From: an uncultured Flavobacteriales bacterium
GTDB taxonomy: Bacteria; Bacteroidota; Bacteroidia; Flavobacteriales; Flavobacteriaceae
DNA: 64,000 nucleotides
Direction: 5' to 3'
Assembly (NCBI GenBank): GCA_913058295.1
Contig: CAJXRD010000003.1
Location: 47,248-111,247 of the forward strand
Each line of letters starts with the position of its first letter. Position 1 is the stretch's first letter. The position numbers and the translations under genes are program-made. Positions 37,236 to 46,255 of this stretch are shown one piece after another. The notes under the pieces were generated by a model. That model did not search any database, was not told where the DNA came from, and was given only the letters and a program-made list of their open reading frames with translations.

Positions 37236-38249
37236 TTATTCTTTTTCAGCATTTTTCATAAATTCTTCCGCTTTTTCTACCATTTCTTTGTTTCCACAGA
37301 AAAACGGCACACGTTGGTGAAGCTCAGTTGGTTTAATTTCTAAAATGCGTTTAAAGCCATTACTTGCTTTTCCTCCTGCACGTTCAGCTAAAAAAGCCAT
37401 AGGATTACATTCGTATAATAAACGCAATTTCCCATCCTTATTTTTAGAGGTATTTGGATAGATATAAATTCCACCTTTTATCATATTTCTATGAAAATCG
37501 GATACTAATGAACCGATATACCTAGAAGTATAAGGTCGGTCTTCTTCTTCCGTTTGGCAATACTTGATGTAATCTTTTACACCTTGTGGAAAATGAGTGT
37601 AATTCCCTTCATTCACAGAATAAATACTCCCAGTATCAGGGAATTTCATATTTGGGTGTGAAAGGTAATAAGTTCCTATAGCAGGGTTTAATGTAAATCC
37701 GTTTACGCCATGACCTGTACTGTAGACAATCATAGTTGAAGTCCCGTATACGATATACCCAGCAGCTACTTGTTGATTTCCAGGTTGTAAAAAGTCTTCT
37801 AAAGTAACAGGAGTTCCTGAAGGGGTAACTCTTCGATAAATAGAAAAAATAGTCCCAACCGAAACATTTACATCAATATTAGAAGAACCATCTAAAGGAT
37901 CCATTAAAACTACATATTTGTTGTCGTTTTTATTATTTCCTCCTTTAATAGAAATAAAATCGTCCTCTTCCTCACTAGCGATACCACAAACAATTTCACG
38001 ATTTACCAAAGTTTTTATAAAAACATCGTTAGCGTAAACATCTAATTTTTGTTGCGTTTCTCCTTGAATGTTTTCGTCTCCTGCGGAGCCTAAAATATCG
38101 ACAAGTCCAGCTTTATTTACTTCGTGATTTACAATTTTTCCTGCTAACCTTATAGAGTTGATTAGCCTGGAAAGTTCTCCGGAAGAGTACTTAAACTCAG
38201 CTTGTTTATTAATAATAAATTCGCCAAGTGTTTTGTTTTGTTGTGTCAT
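37236..38249 (-). CDS. fbp: Class 1 fructose-1,6-bisphosphatase
   Basis: [77 protein letters not shown]; start trimmed to [11 protein letters not shown]. Confidence 0.96.
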   Translation of the reverse strand: MTQQNKTLGEFIINKQAEFKYSSGELSRLINSIRLAGKIVNHEVNKAGLVDILGSAGDENIQGETQQKLDVYANDVFIKTLVNREIVCGIASEEEDDFISIKGGNNKNDNKYVVLMDPLDGSSNIDVNVSVGTIFSIYRRVTPSGTPVTLEDFLQPGNQQVAAGYIVYGTSTMIVYSTGHGVNGFTLNPAIGTYYLSHPNMKFPDTGSIYSVNEGNYTHFPQGVKDYIKYCQTEEEDRPYTSRYIGSLVSDFHRNMIKGGIYIYPNTSKNKDGKLRLLYECNPMAFLAERAGGKASNGFKRILEIKPTELHQRVPFFCGNKEMVEKAEEFMKNAEKE

Positions 38250-38334
38250 TACGGTAGGTAGAAATGAATTTGATGCAAATATCGTTAAATTTAAAGAAAT
38301 TGACCCGATATTTGTGAATTCAAAAATAAAAAAT

Positions 38335-38814
38335 ATGAACATTCTAGTAAGAGAGAGCAGCCCTAAGGATATGCCTCAGGTTTTAGATCTTATAAAGGAA
38401 TTGGCTGTTTTTGAAAATTCTCTAATTGAGGTAGAAGTAACAGAGGAAATATTAATCCAAGATGGATTTGGGGAAGACCCTTTGTTTACTTGCTTTATCG
38501 CTGAAGTAAATAAAGAAATTGTTGGAATGGCATTAATTTATTATCGTTTTTCAACTTGGAAAGGAAGAGTGATACATATGGAAGATCTCATTGTAAAAGA
38601 AAAGATGAGAAACATGGGGGTAGGTAAAGCATTGTATTCAAAAGTGATAGCCTATGCTTATGAAAAGAAAGTAAAAAGAATTGAATGGGCAGTTTTAGAT
38701 TGGAATGAAGGCGCCATACGGTTTTACGAAAACAGTGGAGCCAAAGTAATGAAGAATTGGTACATTACTCAAATGGAGGAATCTGGAATAAAAAATTATA
38801 TAGCAACCTTATAA
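38335..38814 (+). CDS. GNAT family N-acetyltransferase
   Basis: [25 protein letters not shown] ... [25 protein letters not shown] ... [20 protein letters not shown]; start trimmed to MNILVRE. Confidence 0.92.
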   Translation: MNILVRESSPKDMPQVLDLIKELAVFENSLIEVEVTEEILIQDGFGEDPLFTCFIAEVNKEIVGMALIYYRFSTWKGRVIHMEDLIVKEKMRNMGVGKALYSKVIAYAYEKKVKRIEWAVLDWNEGAIRFYENSGAKVMKNWYITQMEESGIKNYIATL

Positions 38815-38841
38815 ATTTCCATGCACAAACATGGCAATACT

Positions 38842-40098
38842 ATGAACATATTTAAATTTGGTGGAGCATCAGTAAAAAACGCGGAAGGAGTAAAAAACGT
38901 ATTAACCGTATTACAATCTACAGGAGAAACTAAATTGGTAATAATTGTTTCGGCAATGGGGAAGACTACCAATAATCTAGAAGCAGTGGTAAGACATTAT
39001 TTCTCTAATCCTGAAGAAACGAAATCAGCGGTTTCAATTGTTTACGATTTTCATTATAAGATAATTTCAGAATTATTTAGTAATACTTCACATCCAGTAT
39101 TTACAAAATTATCAAAGCTATTTAATGAACTTAAGTCTTTTTTAGAAAGCAATAAATCATCCAACCATGCTTTTATTTACGATCAGATAGTAAGTTATGG
39201 GGAGCTTCTTTCCACAACAATAATTTCAGAATATTTTTCAGAAAAAGGAATAAAAAACACCTTCTTAGATGTTAGAAAATGTATTAAAACCAACACCAAT
39301 TACAGAGATGCCTTAGTAAATTGGAAAGAAACACAAAGTAAAATTAAGGCAATAGTAAAGTCGGATGAGATTACCATAACACAAGGTTTTATCGCATCAG
39401 AAAGTACACATAATTTTACTACAACGCTAGGTAGAGAGGGATCTGATTATACCGCAGCTATTTTTGCTTATTGCTTAAATGCCCAAAAAGTTATTATCTG
39501 GAAAGATGTTCCTGGAGTTCTAAACGCAGATCCTCGCCATTTTAGTAAAACCGAATTATTAAACCATATTTCTTACAGAGAAGCTATTGAGTTGGCTTTT
39601 TACGGGGCATCTGTAATTCATCCAAAAACACTACAGCCTCTTCAAAGAAAAGAAATTCCATTGTTTGTAAAATCATTTTACAACCCTACTGATGCAGGAA
39701 CTTGTGTAGGGAAAGGAGTTGCATTAGATCCTTTGATTTCTTGTTTTATCTTAAAAAAGAATCAGACCCTAATTTCCCTTTCCTCTTTAGATTTTTCATT
39801 TATGATGGAAGATAATATAGGAGACGTTTTTAAATTACTACACCAGCATAAAATGAAAGTGAACCTTATTCAAAATTCTGCGATTAGTTTTTCGGTTTGT
39901 ATAGAGAATAAATTCAATAATTTGGAGTCTTTACTTATAAAACTAAGAGAAACATTTAGAGTATCGTGGAATGAAAACGTGACCCTTTATACCATTCGTC
40001 ATTCAAGGCCATTAGAAATCAATAACTTGCTTAAGGGTAAAAAAATGCTCCTAAGACAAGAGAGTAGAGAAACTGTTCAATTGGTAGTAAAGGAATAG
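38842..40098 (+). CDS. Monofunctional aspartate kinase
   Basis: MNIFKFGGASVKNAEGVKN, TLGREGSDYTAAIFAYCL, IIWKDVPGVLNADPRHF. Confidence 0.9.
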   Translation: MNIFKFGGASVKNAEGVKNVLTVLQSTGETKLVIIVSAMGKTTNNLEAVVRHYFSNPEETKSAVSIVYDFHYKIISELFSNTSHPVFTKLSKLFNELKSFLESNKSSNHAFIYDQIVSYGELLSTTIISEYFSEKGIKNTFLDVRKCIKTNTNYRDALVNWKETQSKIKAIVKSDEITITQGFIASESTHNFTTTLGREGSDYTAAIFAYCLNAQKVIIWKDVPGVLNADPRHFSKTELLNHISYREAIELAFYGASVIHPKTLQPLQRKEIPLFVKSFYNPTDAGTCVGKGVALDPLISCFILKKNQTLISLSSLDFSFMMEDNIGDVFKLLHQHKMKVNLIQNSAISFSVCIENKFNNLESLLIKLRETFRVSWNENVTLYTIRHSRPLEINNLLKGKKMLLRQESRETVQLVVKE

Positions 40099-40115
40099 GC
40101 TAATACGTTTTTAGC

Positions 40116-40123
40116 TATATTTG
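40116..40123 (+). promoter_or_regulatory. Putative -7 box TATATTTG
   Basis: TAnnTTTG match 22 bp upstream of ATG 40146. Confidence 0.45.
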
Positions 40124-40145
40124 TTTTGAAAAATTATAAACTTTT

Positions 40146-41960
40146 ATGGGATTAGTAACTGCAAAAGAAGTGGCAAAAACAATCAATTTAGATCGGTATG
40201 GTCTATTGGGCACTTTTTTGGGTTGGACGCTAATGCGGGTTTTAAATATCTCTACGATTAATAGAGTTTATGACAAGCATAAGCACCTGGAAGGATTAAA
40301 TTTTATGGATGCCTTATTAGAGGAGTTTGAAATAAAGTTTGAAATTCCTGAAGAAGACCTTAGACGTATTCCAAAAGAAGGGTCATTTATTACTATATCT
40401 AATCATCCATTAGGAGGAGTAGATGGAATTTTATTATTGAAATTATTATTAGAGCATCGCTCAGACTTTAAAATCATAGCCAATTTTTTACTGCATCGCA
40501 TTGAGCCAATGAAGCCTTTTATAATGCCAGTAAATCCTTTTGAAGAACACAAAAATGCTAAGTCTAGTTTCGGAGGATTTAAAGATGCCTTAAAACACCT
40601 AGAAGATGGTTATCCTTTAGGGATATTTCCTGCTGGAGAAGTATCTACTTATAGAGATGGAAAACTTATTATAGACAAACCCTGGGAAGAAGCTGTGATG
40701 AAATTAGTGAAAAAAGCTAATGTGCCAGTTGTACCCATTTATTTTCATGCTAAAAACAGTAAATTGTTTTATAGAATGGCGAAAATGAGTGATAAGTTTA
40801 GAACAGCAAAACTACCTTCGGAAGTACTTACTCAAAAAGAACGATTGATTAAAGTTAGAATTGGAAAACCCATTTCTATTAAAGATCAAAACGAACAAGA
40901 ATCTTTAGAAAGTTTTACCAACTTTATCAGGCGAAAGACTTATATGCTTGCCAATCCTTTTGAAAAGAAAAACATATTAGATAGTATCCCTAAAAATTTA
41001 AAGTTTCCAAAACCTCCCAAAAAAATTGTAAAACCGGTTTCTGTTTCAATTATTGAAAAGGAAATAGATTCTTTGCGTAAAAATGATAAACGCCTATTAG
41101 AAAGTAAAAATTATGAGGTCTTTTTAGCGGAAGCAACCATAATCCCTAATATTATTCAAGAGATTGGGAGACTACGTGAGATTACATTTAGAGAAATTGG
41201 TGAGGGCACCAATAATTCAATCGATTTAGATAAGTTTGACGCCTATTACCACCATATGTTTTTATGGGATCATGTAGAGAAAAAGATTGCTGGAGCCTAT
41301 AGAATGGGAATGGGCTCAGAAATATATTCAAAATACGGAATAGATGGGTTTTACTTACAAGATTTATTTCGGTTTGAACCAGAACTTTTCCCAATGATGA
41401 GTAAGTCTATTGAAATGGGGCGTGCTTTTATCATAAAAAAATACCAAATGCGTCCAATGCCCTTGTTTTTGCTTTGGAAAGGAATTGTACATACTACACT
41501 TCGTTTTCCAGAACATCGCTATCTAATTGGAGGGGTAAGTATTAGTAATAAATTTTCTGAATTTTCTAAATCCTTGATGATAGAATTTATGAAATCTAAT
41601 TATTACGATCCTTATGTAGCTCAATATATCAAGCCGAAAAAAGAATATAAAGTCAAACTTAAAGATGCTGATAAAGATTTTATTTTTGATGAAACGGAAG
41701 CCGACTTAAACAAGTTTGATAAAATTATTGATGAGGTTGAGCCAGGGAGTTTACGAATCCCGGTGCTTATAAAAAAGTACATCAAACAAAATGCAAAAGT
41801 AGTCGCGTTTAATGTGGATCCTTTATTTAATAATGCTATAGATGGTTTAATGTATATCCGAATTGCAGACCTTCCTGAAAGCACTGTAAAACCTGTTATG
41901 GAGGAGTTTCAAGCCGAATTAGAAAAGAAATTCGGAAACTATAAGACAGAAGAGGAGTGA
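40146..41960 (+). CDS. Bifunctional PlsC-type acyltransferase + OlsB-type GNAT; OlsF-like aminolipid synthase
   Basis: N-terminal ITISNHPLGGVDGILLL, GIFPAGEVSTY; C-terminal EIGRLREITFREIGEGTNNSIDLDKFDAYYHHMFLWDHVEKKIAGAYRMGMG typical of the OlsB/hemolysin-like GNAT. Confidence 0.85.
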   Translation: MGLVTAKEVAKTINLDRYGLLGTFLGWTLMRVLNISTINRVYDKHKHLEGLNFMDALLEEFEIKFEIPEEDLRRIPKEGSFITISNHPLGGVDGILLLKLLLEHRSDFKIIANFLLHRIEPMKPFIMPVNPFEEHKNAKSSFGGFKDALKHLEDGYPLGIFPAGEVSTYRDGKLIIDKPWEEAVMKLVKKANVPVVPIYFHAKNSKLFYRMAKMSDKFRTAKLPSEVLTQKERLIKVRIGKPISIKDQNEQESLESFTNFIRRKTYMLANPFEKKNILDSIPKNLKFPKPPKKIVKPVSVSIIEKEIDSLRKNDKRLLESKNYEVFLAEATIIPNIIQEIGRLREITFREIGEGTNNSIDLDKFDAYYHHMFLWDHVEKKIAGAYRMGMGSEIYSKYGIDGFYLQDLFRFEPELFPMMSKSIEMGRAFIIKKYQMRPMPLFLLWKGIVHTTLRFPEHRYLIGGVSISNKFSEFSKSLMIEFMKSNYYDPYVAQYIKPKKEYKVKLKDADKDFIFDETEADLNKFDKIIDEVEPGSLRIPVLIKKYIKQNAKVVAFNVDPLFNNAIDGLMYIRIADLPESTVKPVMEEFQAELEKKFGNYKTEEE

Positions 41961-41962
41961 TT

Positions 41963-42379
41963 TTATATATAAGAATCTATTAAACCTTTGCTATACGCCT
42001 TTATTTCATTTCTAGTTTTTAAAAATGCACTTTCAATTTCTTCTTTTGTTCCATTAATTTTTGAAGGATCTGTGAAATTGTGATGCAATCTAATTGCATT
42101 TTTTGAAGGTATAAAAGGACAATTTTCATGAGCATGGTCACAAACAGTTAAGATAACATCAAAATTAATCGCGTCATATTCACTTACATTATTTGAAGTA
42201 TGATGCGAAATATCGACATCATCATCTTTCATAATGGAAACCGCATTTTTATTAAGACCATGAGTTTCAATTCCTGCACTATAAATTTTTGCTTTTCCTT
42301 CAGCAAATAGAGATAAGTATCCGTGTGCCATCTGACTGCGACAAGAATTTCCTGTACAAAGTACTAATATATTTTTCAT
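41963..42379 (-). CDS. Low-molecular-weight phosphatase-type arsenate reductase
   Basis: MKNILVLCTGNSCRSQMAHGYL; TVCDHAHENCPFIP; start trimmed to MKNILV. Confidence 0.88.
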   Translation of the reverse strand: MKNILVLCTGNSCRSQMAHGYLSLFAEGKAKIYSAGIETHGLNKNAVSIMKDDDVDISHHTSNNVSEYDAINFDVILTVCDHAHENCPFIPSKNAIRLHHNFTDPSKINGTKEEIESAFLKTRNEIKAYSKGLIDSYI

Positions 42380-42389
42380 TTTATTTTTT

Positions 42390-42863
42390 TTAAAATTTTC
42401 GTTCCAAAAGGACATTATCATGCCATTTACCATCCCGCTTGGCAATTTTCTCTCTAAAACCAATTTCTCGAAAACCACATGATTTATGCAGGGATATACT
42501 GGATTTGTTTTGAGAAAAAATGGATGCTTGTAAGGTCCAAAAACCTTTTTTTTCACTTTCGTTTATTAAATATTGCAATAATATTTTCCCTAAGTTTTTT
42601 CCTTGGTATTCAGGATCTATATAGATGGTGTCTTCTGCAACACCATGATACACTTTTCGTTTTGAAACGGAACTTAAAGCACACCATCCAATAACTTTGT
42701 CATCTATTTCTAATACAAACCTACAAGTATCCAAAAACTTTAAATTCCAAGAATTCCAATCGGGAATTTCAGTTTCAAAAGTAGCGATTCCTGTTACTAA
42801 TCCTTTTTTATAGATTGCTGCTACTTGAGGATAATCGGATGCTATTAAGGGACGTATATTCAT
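42390..42863 (-). CDS. GNAT acetyltransferase, phosphinothricin/ArsN1-like
   Basis: MNIRPLIASDYPQVAAIYKKGLVTGIATFETEIPDWNSW ... EDTIYIDPEYQGKNLGKILLQYLI ... LHKSCGFREIGFREKIAKRDGKWHDNVLLER. Confidence 0.85.
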   Translation of the reverse strand: MNIRPLIASDYPQVAAIYKKGLVTGIATFETEIPDWNSWNLKFLDTCRFVLEIDDKVIGWCALSSVSKRKVYHGVAEDTIYIDPEYQGKNLGKILLQYLINESEKKGFWTLQASIFSQNKSSISLHKSCGFREIGFREKIAKRDGKWHDNVLLERKF

Positions 42864-43352
42864 TTAGCAGCAACCACCAGCTGGATCACAACAAACTTCA
42901 GCAGTTTCTGAAACAACTTCAGGAACTCCACAGGTTTCTTTTGCCTTGCAATCTGTTTTATATACAGCTAATTTTATGACTAAGCTATTTTCCTGAATAT
43001 CAAAATCACTAACAAAAAGTTGTGCGGTATGGAACATAGGATTGCTATATTCAAATTTTACTTCCGCTTTCATATCATAAGGTTTCATTTCTCCTACCTT
43101 ATTTAGAATTGCTAACGCTTTAAAGGTTTTCATAAATTCTGTTTTTCCAATTTCAGAAGGACTTTCCCAAAGTTGAATAATAGTTTCATTCCAAGCATCG
43201 GTTCCAGCGCCACAATCCACTGAATCTATAGCAATATGTTTCACTTCAGTAATATGATAATTTGCACCAACTAACATTGTAGGGGCATATTCAAACAGTA
43301 AAGATTTGTCTTTGTTCTCGTTTAATAGCGTAAATAGTTCTTGTGTTTTCAT
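42864..43352 (-). CDS. DUF6428-like protein with Cys-rich C-terminal tail
   Basis: LVGANYHITEVKHIAIDSVDCGAGTDAWNETIIQLWE; tail TDCKAKETCGVPEVVSETAEVCCDPAGGCC. Confidence 0.7.
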   Translation of the reverse strand: MKTQELFTLLNENKDKSLLFEYAPTMLVGANYHITEVKHIAIDSVDCGAGTDAWNETIIQLWESPSEIGKTEFMKTFKALAILNKVGEMKPYDMKAEVKFEYSNPMFHTAQLFVSDFDIQENSLVIKLAVYKTDCKAKETCGVPEVVSETAEVCCDPAGGCC

Positions 43353-43369
43353 AATCTATAGTTTTATTA

Positions 43370-43693
43370 TTAACAGCAATTTGCTGCTGTGGTATTAAAA
43401 AAATTGTTAAATATATTTTGTAATTCTTTAAAACGGACTACATCAATACAGTAGCAAATACTTTTGCCTTCAAATGAGCCTTTTATAAGTCCAGCACTTC
43501 TAATTACTTGTAGATGCTGAGAAATTGTAGGCTGTGAAAGCCCAATTTTGTCGACTATATCTCCACAAATACAGGCATCTTGACTGCTTATATATTGTAT
43601 AATAGCAACCCTAGCAGGGTGAGCTAATACTTTAGCAACCGCTGCAATGTCTTTTTGTTTCTGAGAATGTAATGTAAGATTTGATGCTCCCAT
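43370..43693 (-). CDS. ArsR/SmtB family metalloregulator
   Basis: VLAHPARVAIIQYISSQDACICGDIVDKIGLSQPTISQHLQVIRSAGLIKG; C-terminal NCC. Confidence 0.92.
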   Translation of the reverse strand: MGASNLTLHSQKQKDIAAVAKVLAHPARVAIIQYISSQDACICGDIVDKIGLSQPTISQHLQVIRSAGLIKGSFEGKSICYCIDVVRFKELQNIFNNFFNTTAANCC

Positions 43694-43741
43694 TTTTATA
43701 AAATATGATATTGCAATATTACGATAATACTATTAAAAATA

Positions 43742-43775
43742 AAAGCCTTTAACAATATTTTGTAAAAAAGGCTTT
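43742..43775 (-). terminator. Terminator hairpin in the arsR-TM2 gap
   Basis: AAAGCCTTT ... AAAGGCTTT followed or preceded by T/A tracts. Confidence 0.5.
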
Positions 43776-43785
43776 GTTTTTTATT

Positions 43786-44103
43786 TTAAAACCAAGGGCG
43801 TTTCCCTACTTGGTAGGTATTATAAAACTCTTCATCACTTTTAGTAAGGTATATAATACCTTCAATTAAACCAATAATACTACCTGCTCCACATAATATA
43901 TTCAATAGAATTTGAATAACTCCTTCTTTTGTATAGCCCAATATAAATTTGTGAATCCCTAATCCGCCGATTAGAATTGCTAATATACCAGCAATTACTT
44001 TTTTGTTTTCACCATTATTTGTGGTCTGATTCCAACTTTCTTTGAATTCGTTTGCTGTCTTTTTTGCTTCTTGTTCAAAAGAATTATTATTTTCTTCACT
44101 CAT
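43786..44103 (-). CDS. TM2 domain-containing membrane protein
   Basis: KKVIAGILAILIGGLGIHKFILGYTKEGVIQILLNILCGAGSIIGLIEGIIYL. Confidence 0.9.
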   Translation of the reverse strand: MSEENNNSFEQEAKKTANEFKESWNQTTNNGENKKVIAGILAILIGGLGIHKFILGYTKEGVIQILLNILCGAGSIIGLIEGIIYLTKSDEEFYNTYQVGKRPWF

Positions 44104-44144
44104 TTTTTTTGATTTAATTGGTTGAATTGTAAAAGTAATGAAAT

Positions 44145-44528
44145 TTATAAAAACGCACTATCTATGGGTTCCCAAAGTTCTATTTTATTTCCCTCAGGGT
44201 CAAGTATCCACCCAAATTTTCCGTAGTCATATTCCTCCATTTTCCCCACAACAGTAACTCCTTCTTTTTCTAGGACTTTAAGTAACTCCACTAAATTTTC
44301 AACTCTAAAGTTCATCATAAACTCCTTTTTACTCGGTTCAAAATATTTAGTGTCATTCTTAAATGGGCTCCATTGGGTAGAACATTTATTGCCCTCTTCA
44401 TCTTTCCACCAGAAGGTACAACCATAATCATCTGTATTTAATCCCAAATGATTTTTATACCAATCTTTCGCTGCTTTTGGATCTTCTGTTTTAAAAAAGA
44501 ACCCTCCTAGTCCTGTTACTCGTTTCAT
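44145..44528 (-). CDS. VOC family (glyoxalase-like) protein
   Basis: GLGGFFFKTEDPKAAKDWYKNHLGL ... GKFGWILDPEGNKIELWEP. Confidence 0.9.
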   Translation of the reverse strand: MKRVTGLGGFFFKTEDPKAAKDWYKNHLGLNTDDYGCTFWWKDEEGNKCSTQWSPFKNDTKYFEPSKKEFMMNFRVENLVELLKVLEKEGVTVVGKMEEYDYGKFGWILDPEGNKIELWEPIDSAFL

Positions 44529-44540
44529 AATTTTAGGGAT

Positions 44541-45479
44541 TTAATTATTAAATTTTAATAATATTTTATCTACAATTACTTGAGCTAATTTTTCTTTGCT
44601 TTCTAAAGTCCATCCTGCTACATGTGGACTTAAAATCACATTTTCCATTGCTAATAAATCCTGAAGAGCTTCAGGGATTTCTGAAGTAAACAAAGATTCA
44701 AACGAGCTTTTTTCATATTCTAAAACATCTAGACCAGCTCCTAATATTTTACCTGATTTTAATGCTAAAACTAGATCTGAAGCGACCACGCTTTTACCTC
44801 TAGCAGTATTGATGAACCAAAATGGATTTGAAAACTTATCTATAAAATCGGAATTCATCATTTTATTAGTTAAAGGTGTCCAAGGAGTGTGAAGACTAAC
44901 AATTTCAGCATTTCTTTGAAACTCTTCAAGGGACACTTGTTCTGCATTTTCATCTCCCACTCCTTCTAAAATATCATAACAGATTACCTTACACTCGAAG
45001 CCTTTTAGTTTTTTCGCAAAGGCTTTACCCATATTTCCATAGCCAATAATCCCCACGGTTTTTCCGTCGAGTTCAATCCCTCTATTCTCTTCTCGATGCC
45101 ATAAACCTTTTCTTATTTCCTTATCCGCTTTGTTTAGTTTATTAAAAAGGGAAAGCAACATTCCTAAAGCATGTTCGCCAACTGCATTTCGATTCCCTTC
45201 TGGAGCCGAAATTAGAGTAATTCCTTTAGCTTCAGCATATGGAATATCTATACTTTCTAAACCTGCACCAACACGAGCTATAAATTTTAAATTACATGCA
45301 GCATCTATAAATTGTTTATCGCATTTAAAACGACTTCGTATTACAATCCCATCGTAATTAGAAATAATACTTTCAATTTCAGATTTGGAAGAAATATAAT
45401 CTTCTTCATTTATAAATCCAGCTTCGGCTAACTGACTTTTTAGTAATGGATGATTGGTATCTAAATGAAGAATTTTCAA
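44541..45479 (-). CDS. D-2-hydroxyacid dehydrogenase
   Basis: VARVGAGLESIDIPYAEAKGI, TVGIIGYGNMGKAFAKKL, HTPWTPLTNKMM, NTARGKSVV. Confidence 0.92.
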   Translation of the reverse strand: MKILHLDTNHPLLKSQLAEAGFINEEDYISSKSEIESIISNYDGIVIRSRFKCDKQFIDAACNLKFIARVGAGLESIDIPYAEAKGITLISAPEGNRNAVGEHALGMLLSLFNKLNKADKEIRKGLWHREENRGIELDGKTVGIIGYGNMGKAFAKKLKGFECKVICYDILEGVGDENAEQVSLEEFQRNAEIVSLHTPWTPLTNKMMNSDFIDKFSNPFWFINTARGKSVVASDLVLALKSGKILGAGLDVLEYEKSSFESLFTSEIPEALQDLLAMENVILSPHVAGWTLESKEKLAQVIVDKILLKFNN

Positions 45480-45482
45480 AAC

Positions 45483-45848
45483 TTATATTTTTGGATAGTT
45501 ACTAACGGTATTTTCGTGTTTTACAGTACCGGTGTGTGCTGTAGAAAGTTTTTCGAATAATAATACATGAACTTCCTCTCCATCTTTTGTAATTGGACAA
45601 TGTGATACTCCTTTTGGAACTACAATAATTTCTCCTTCAGAAACGATTTCAACCTTATCTTTAAAATGCATTTCTAAAGTGCCTTTTATTACATGAAATA
45701 ACTCGTCTTCATCATCGTGTTGATGCCAAACAAACTCTCCTTTTATTTTTGCTAAAAGTACTTGCATATCATCAACAATAGCTATTTGATGAGGATGCCA
45801 TTTTTTACTGAATCTAGAAAATTTTTCTTTAATGTTTAATATATTCAC
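45483..45848 (-). CDS. Cupin domain protein
   Basis: GEFVWHQHDDEDELFHVIKGTLEMHFKD ... GEIIVVPKGVSHCP. Confidence 0.9.
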   Translation of the reverse strand: MNILNIKEKFSRFSKKWHPHQIAIVDDMQVLLAKIKGEFVWHQHDDEDELFHVIKGTLEMHFKDKVEIVSEGEIIVVPKGVSHCPITKDGEEVHVLLFEKLSTAHTGTVKHENTVSNYPKI

Positions 45849-45859
45849 AAATCTTGTTA

Positions 45860-46255
45860 TTAGAGAAACAAGGTACTAATTTCTTCTGTGATTTTGGTTG
45901 GGCGAAGTGTTTTTACATTGAGTAAGCACCAAACAGTCTTTGCTTCTATTAATGTTTTATTATCTTTTATTCTTATAATTTTATAACGACGCTCACTTTT
46001 TACCCCTTCATTTTTTTCAATCCAAGTAGAAATTTCTAACTTTTCCCCTTTAAAAGCTTGCGCTTTATAATCGATGGAATGATGAATTACAAACCACACA
46101 TATTTTTCTTGAAAATCTTTGGGAGCCCTTAAACTCCAGTGAGTTTCAGCAATATCTAGGCACCATTCCATATAGGCTAAATTGTTAACATGGTTCCTAA
46201 TATCTATTGCAGAGGAAGGAACTATAAACTGTTTGGTGAAGACTTCAGAAATCAA
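45860..46255 (-). CDS. Hotdog-fold acyl-CoA thioesterase
   Basis: DIRNHVNNLAYMEWCLDIAETHW ... VIHHSIDYKAQAFKGEKLEISTWIEKNEG. Confidence 0.85.
   Translation of the reverse strand: MISEVFTKQFIVPSSAIDIRNHVNNLAYMEWCLDIAETHWSLRAPKDFQEKYVWFVIHHSIDYKAQAFKGEKLEISTWIEKNEGVKSERRYKIIRIKDNKTLIEAKTVWCLLNVKTLRPTKITEEISTLFL

Noticed and set aside
37234-38342. Long N-terminal extension of fbp and overlapping extension of the GNAT ORF (38158-38334)
   Set aside because: The extensions overlap each other on opposite strands; internal ATGs at 38249 (fbp) and 38335 (GNAT) match family starts.
41963-42556. Extended 197-aa version of the ArsC ORF
   Set aside because: The first 59 residues overlap the GNAT gene out of frame; MKNILVLCTGNSCRSQ at 42379 is the natural start.
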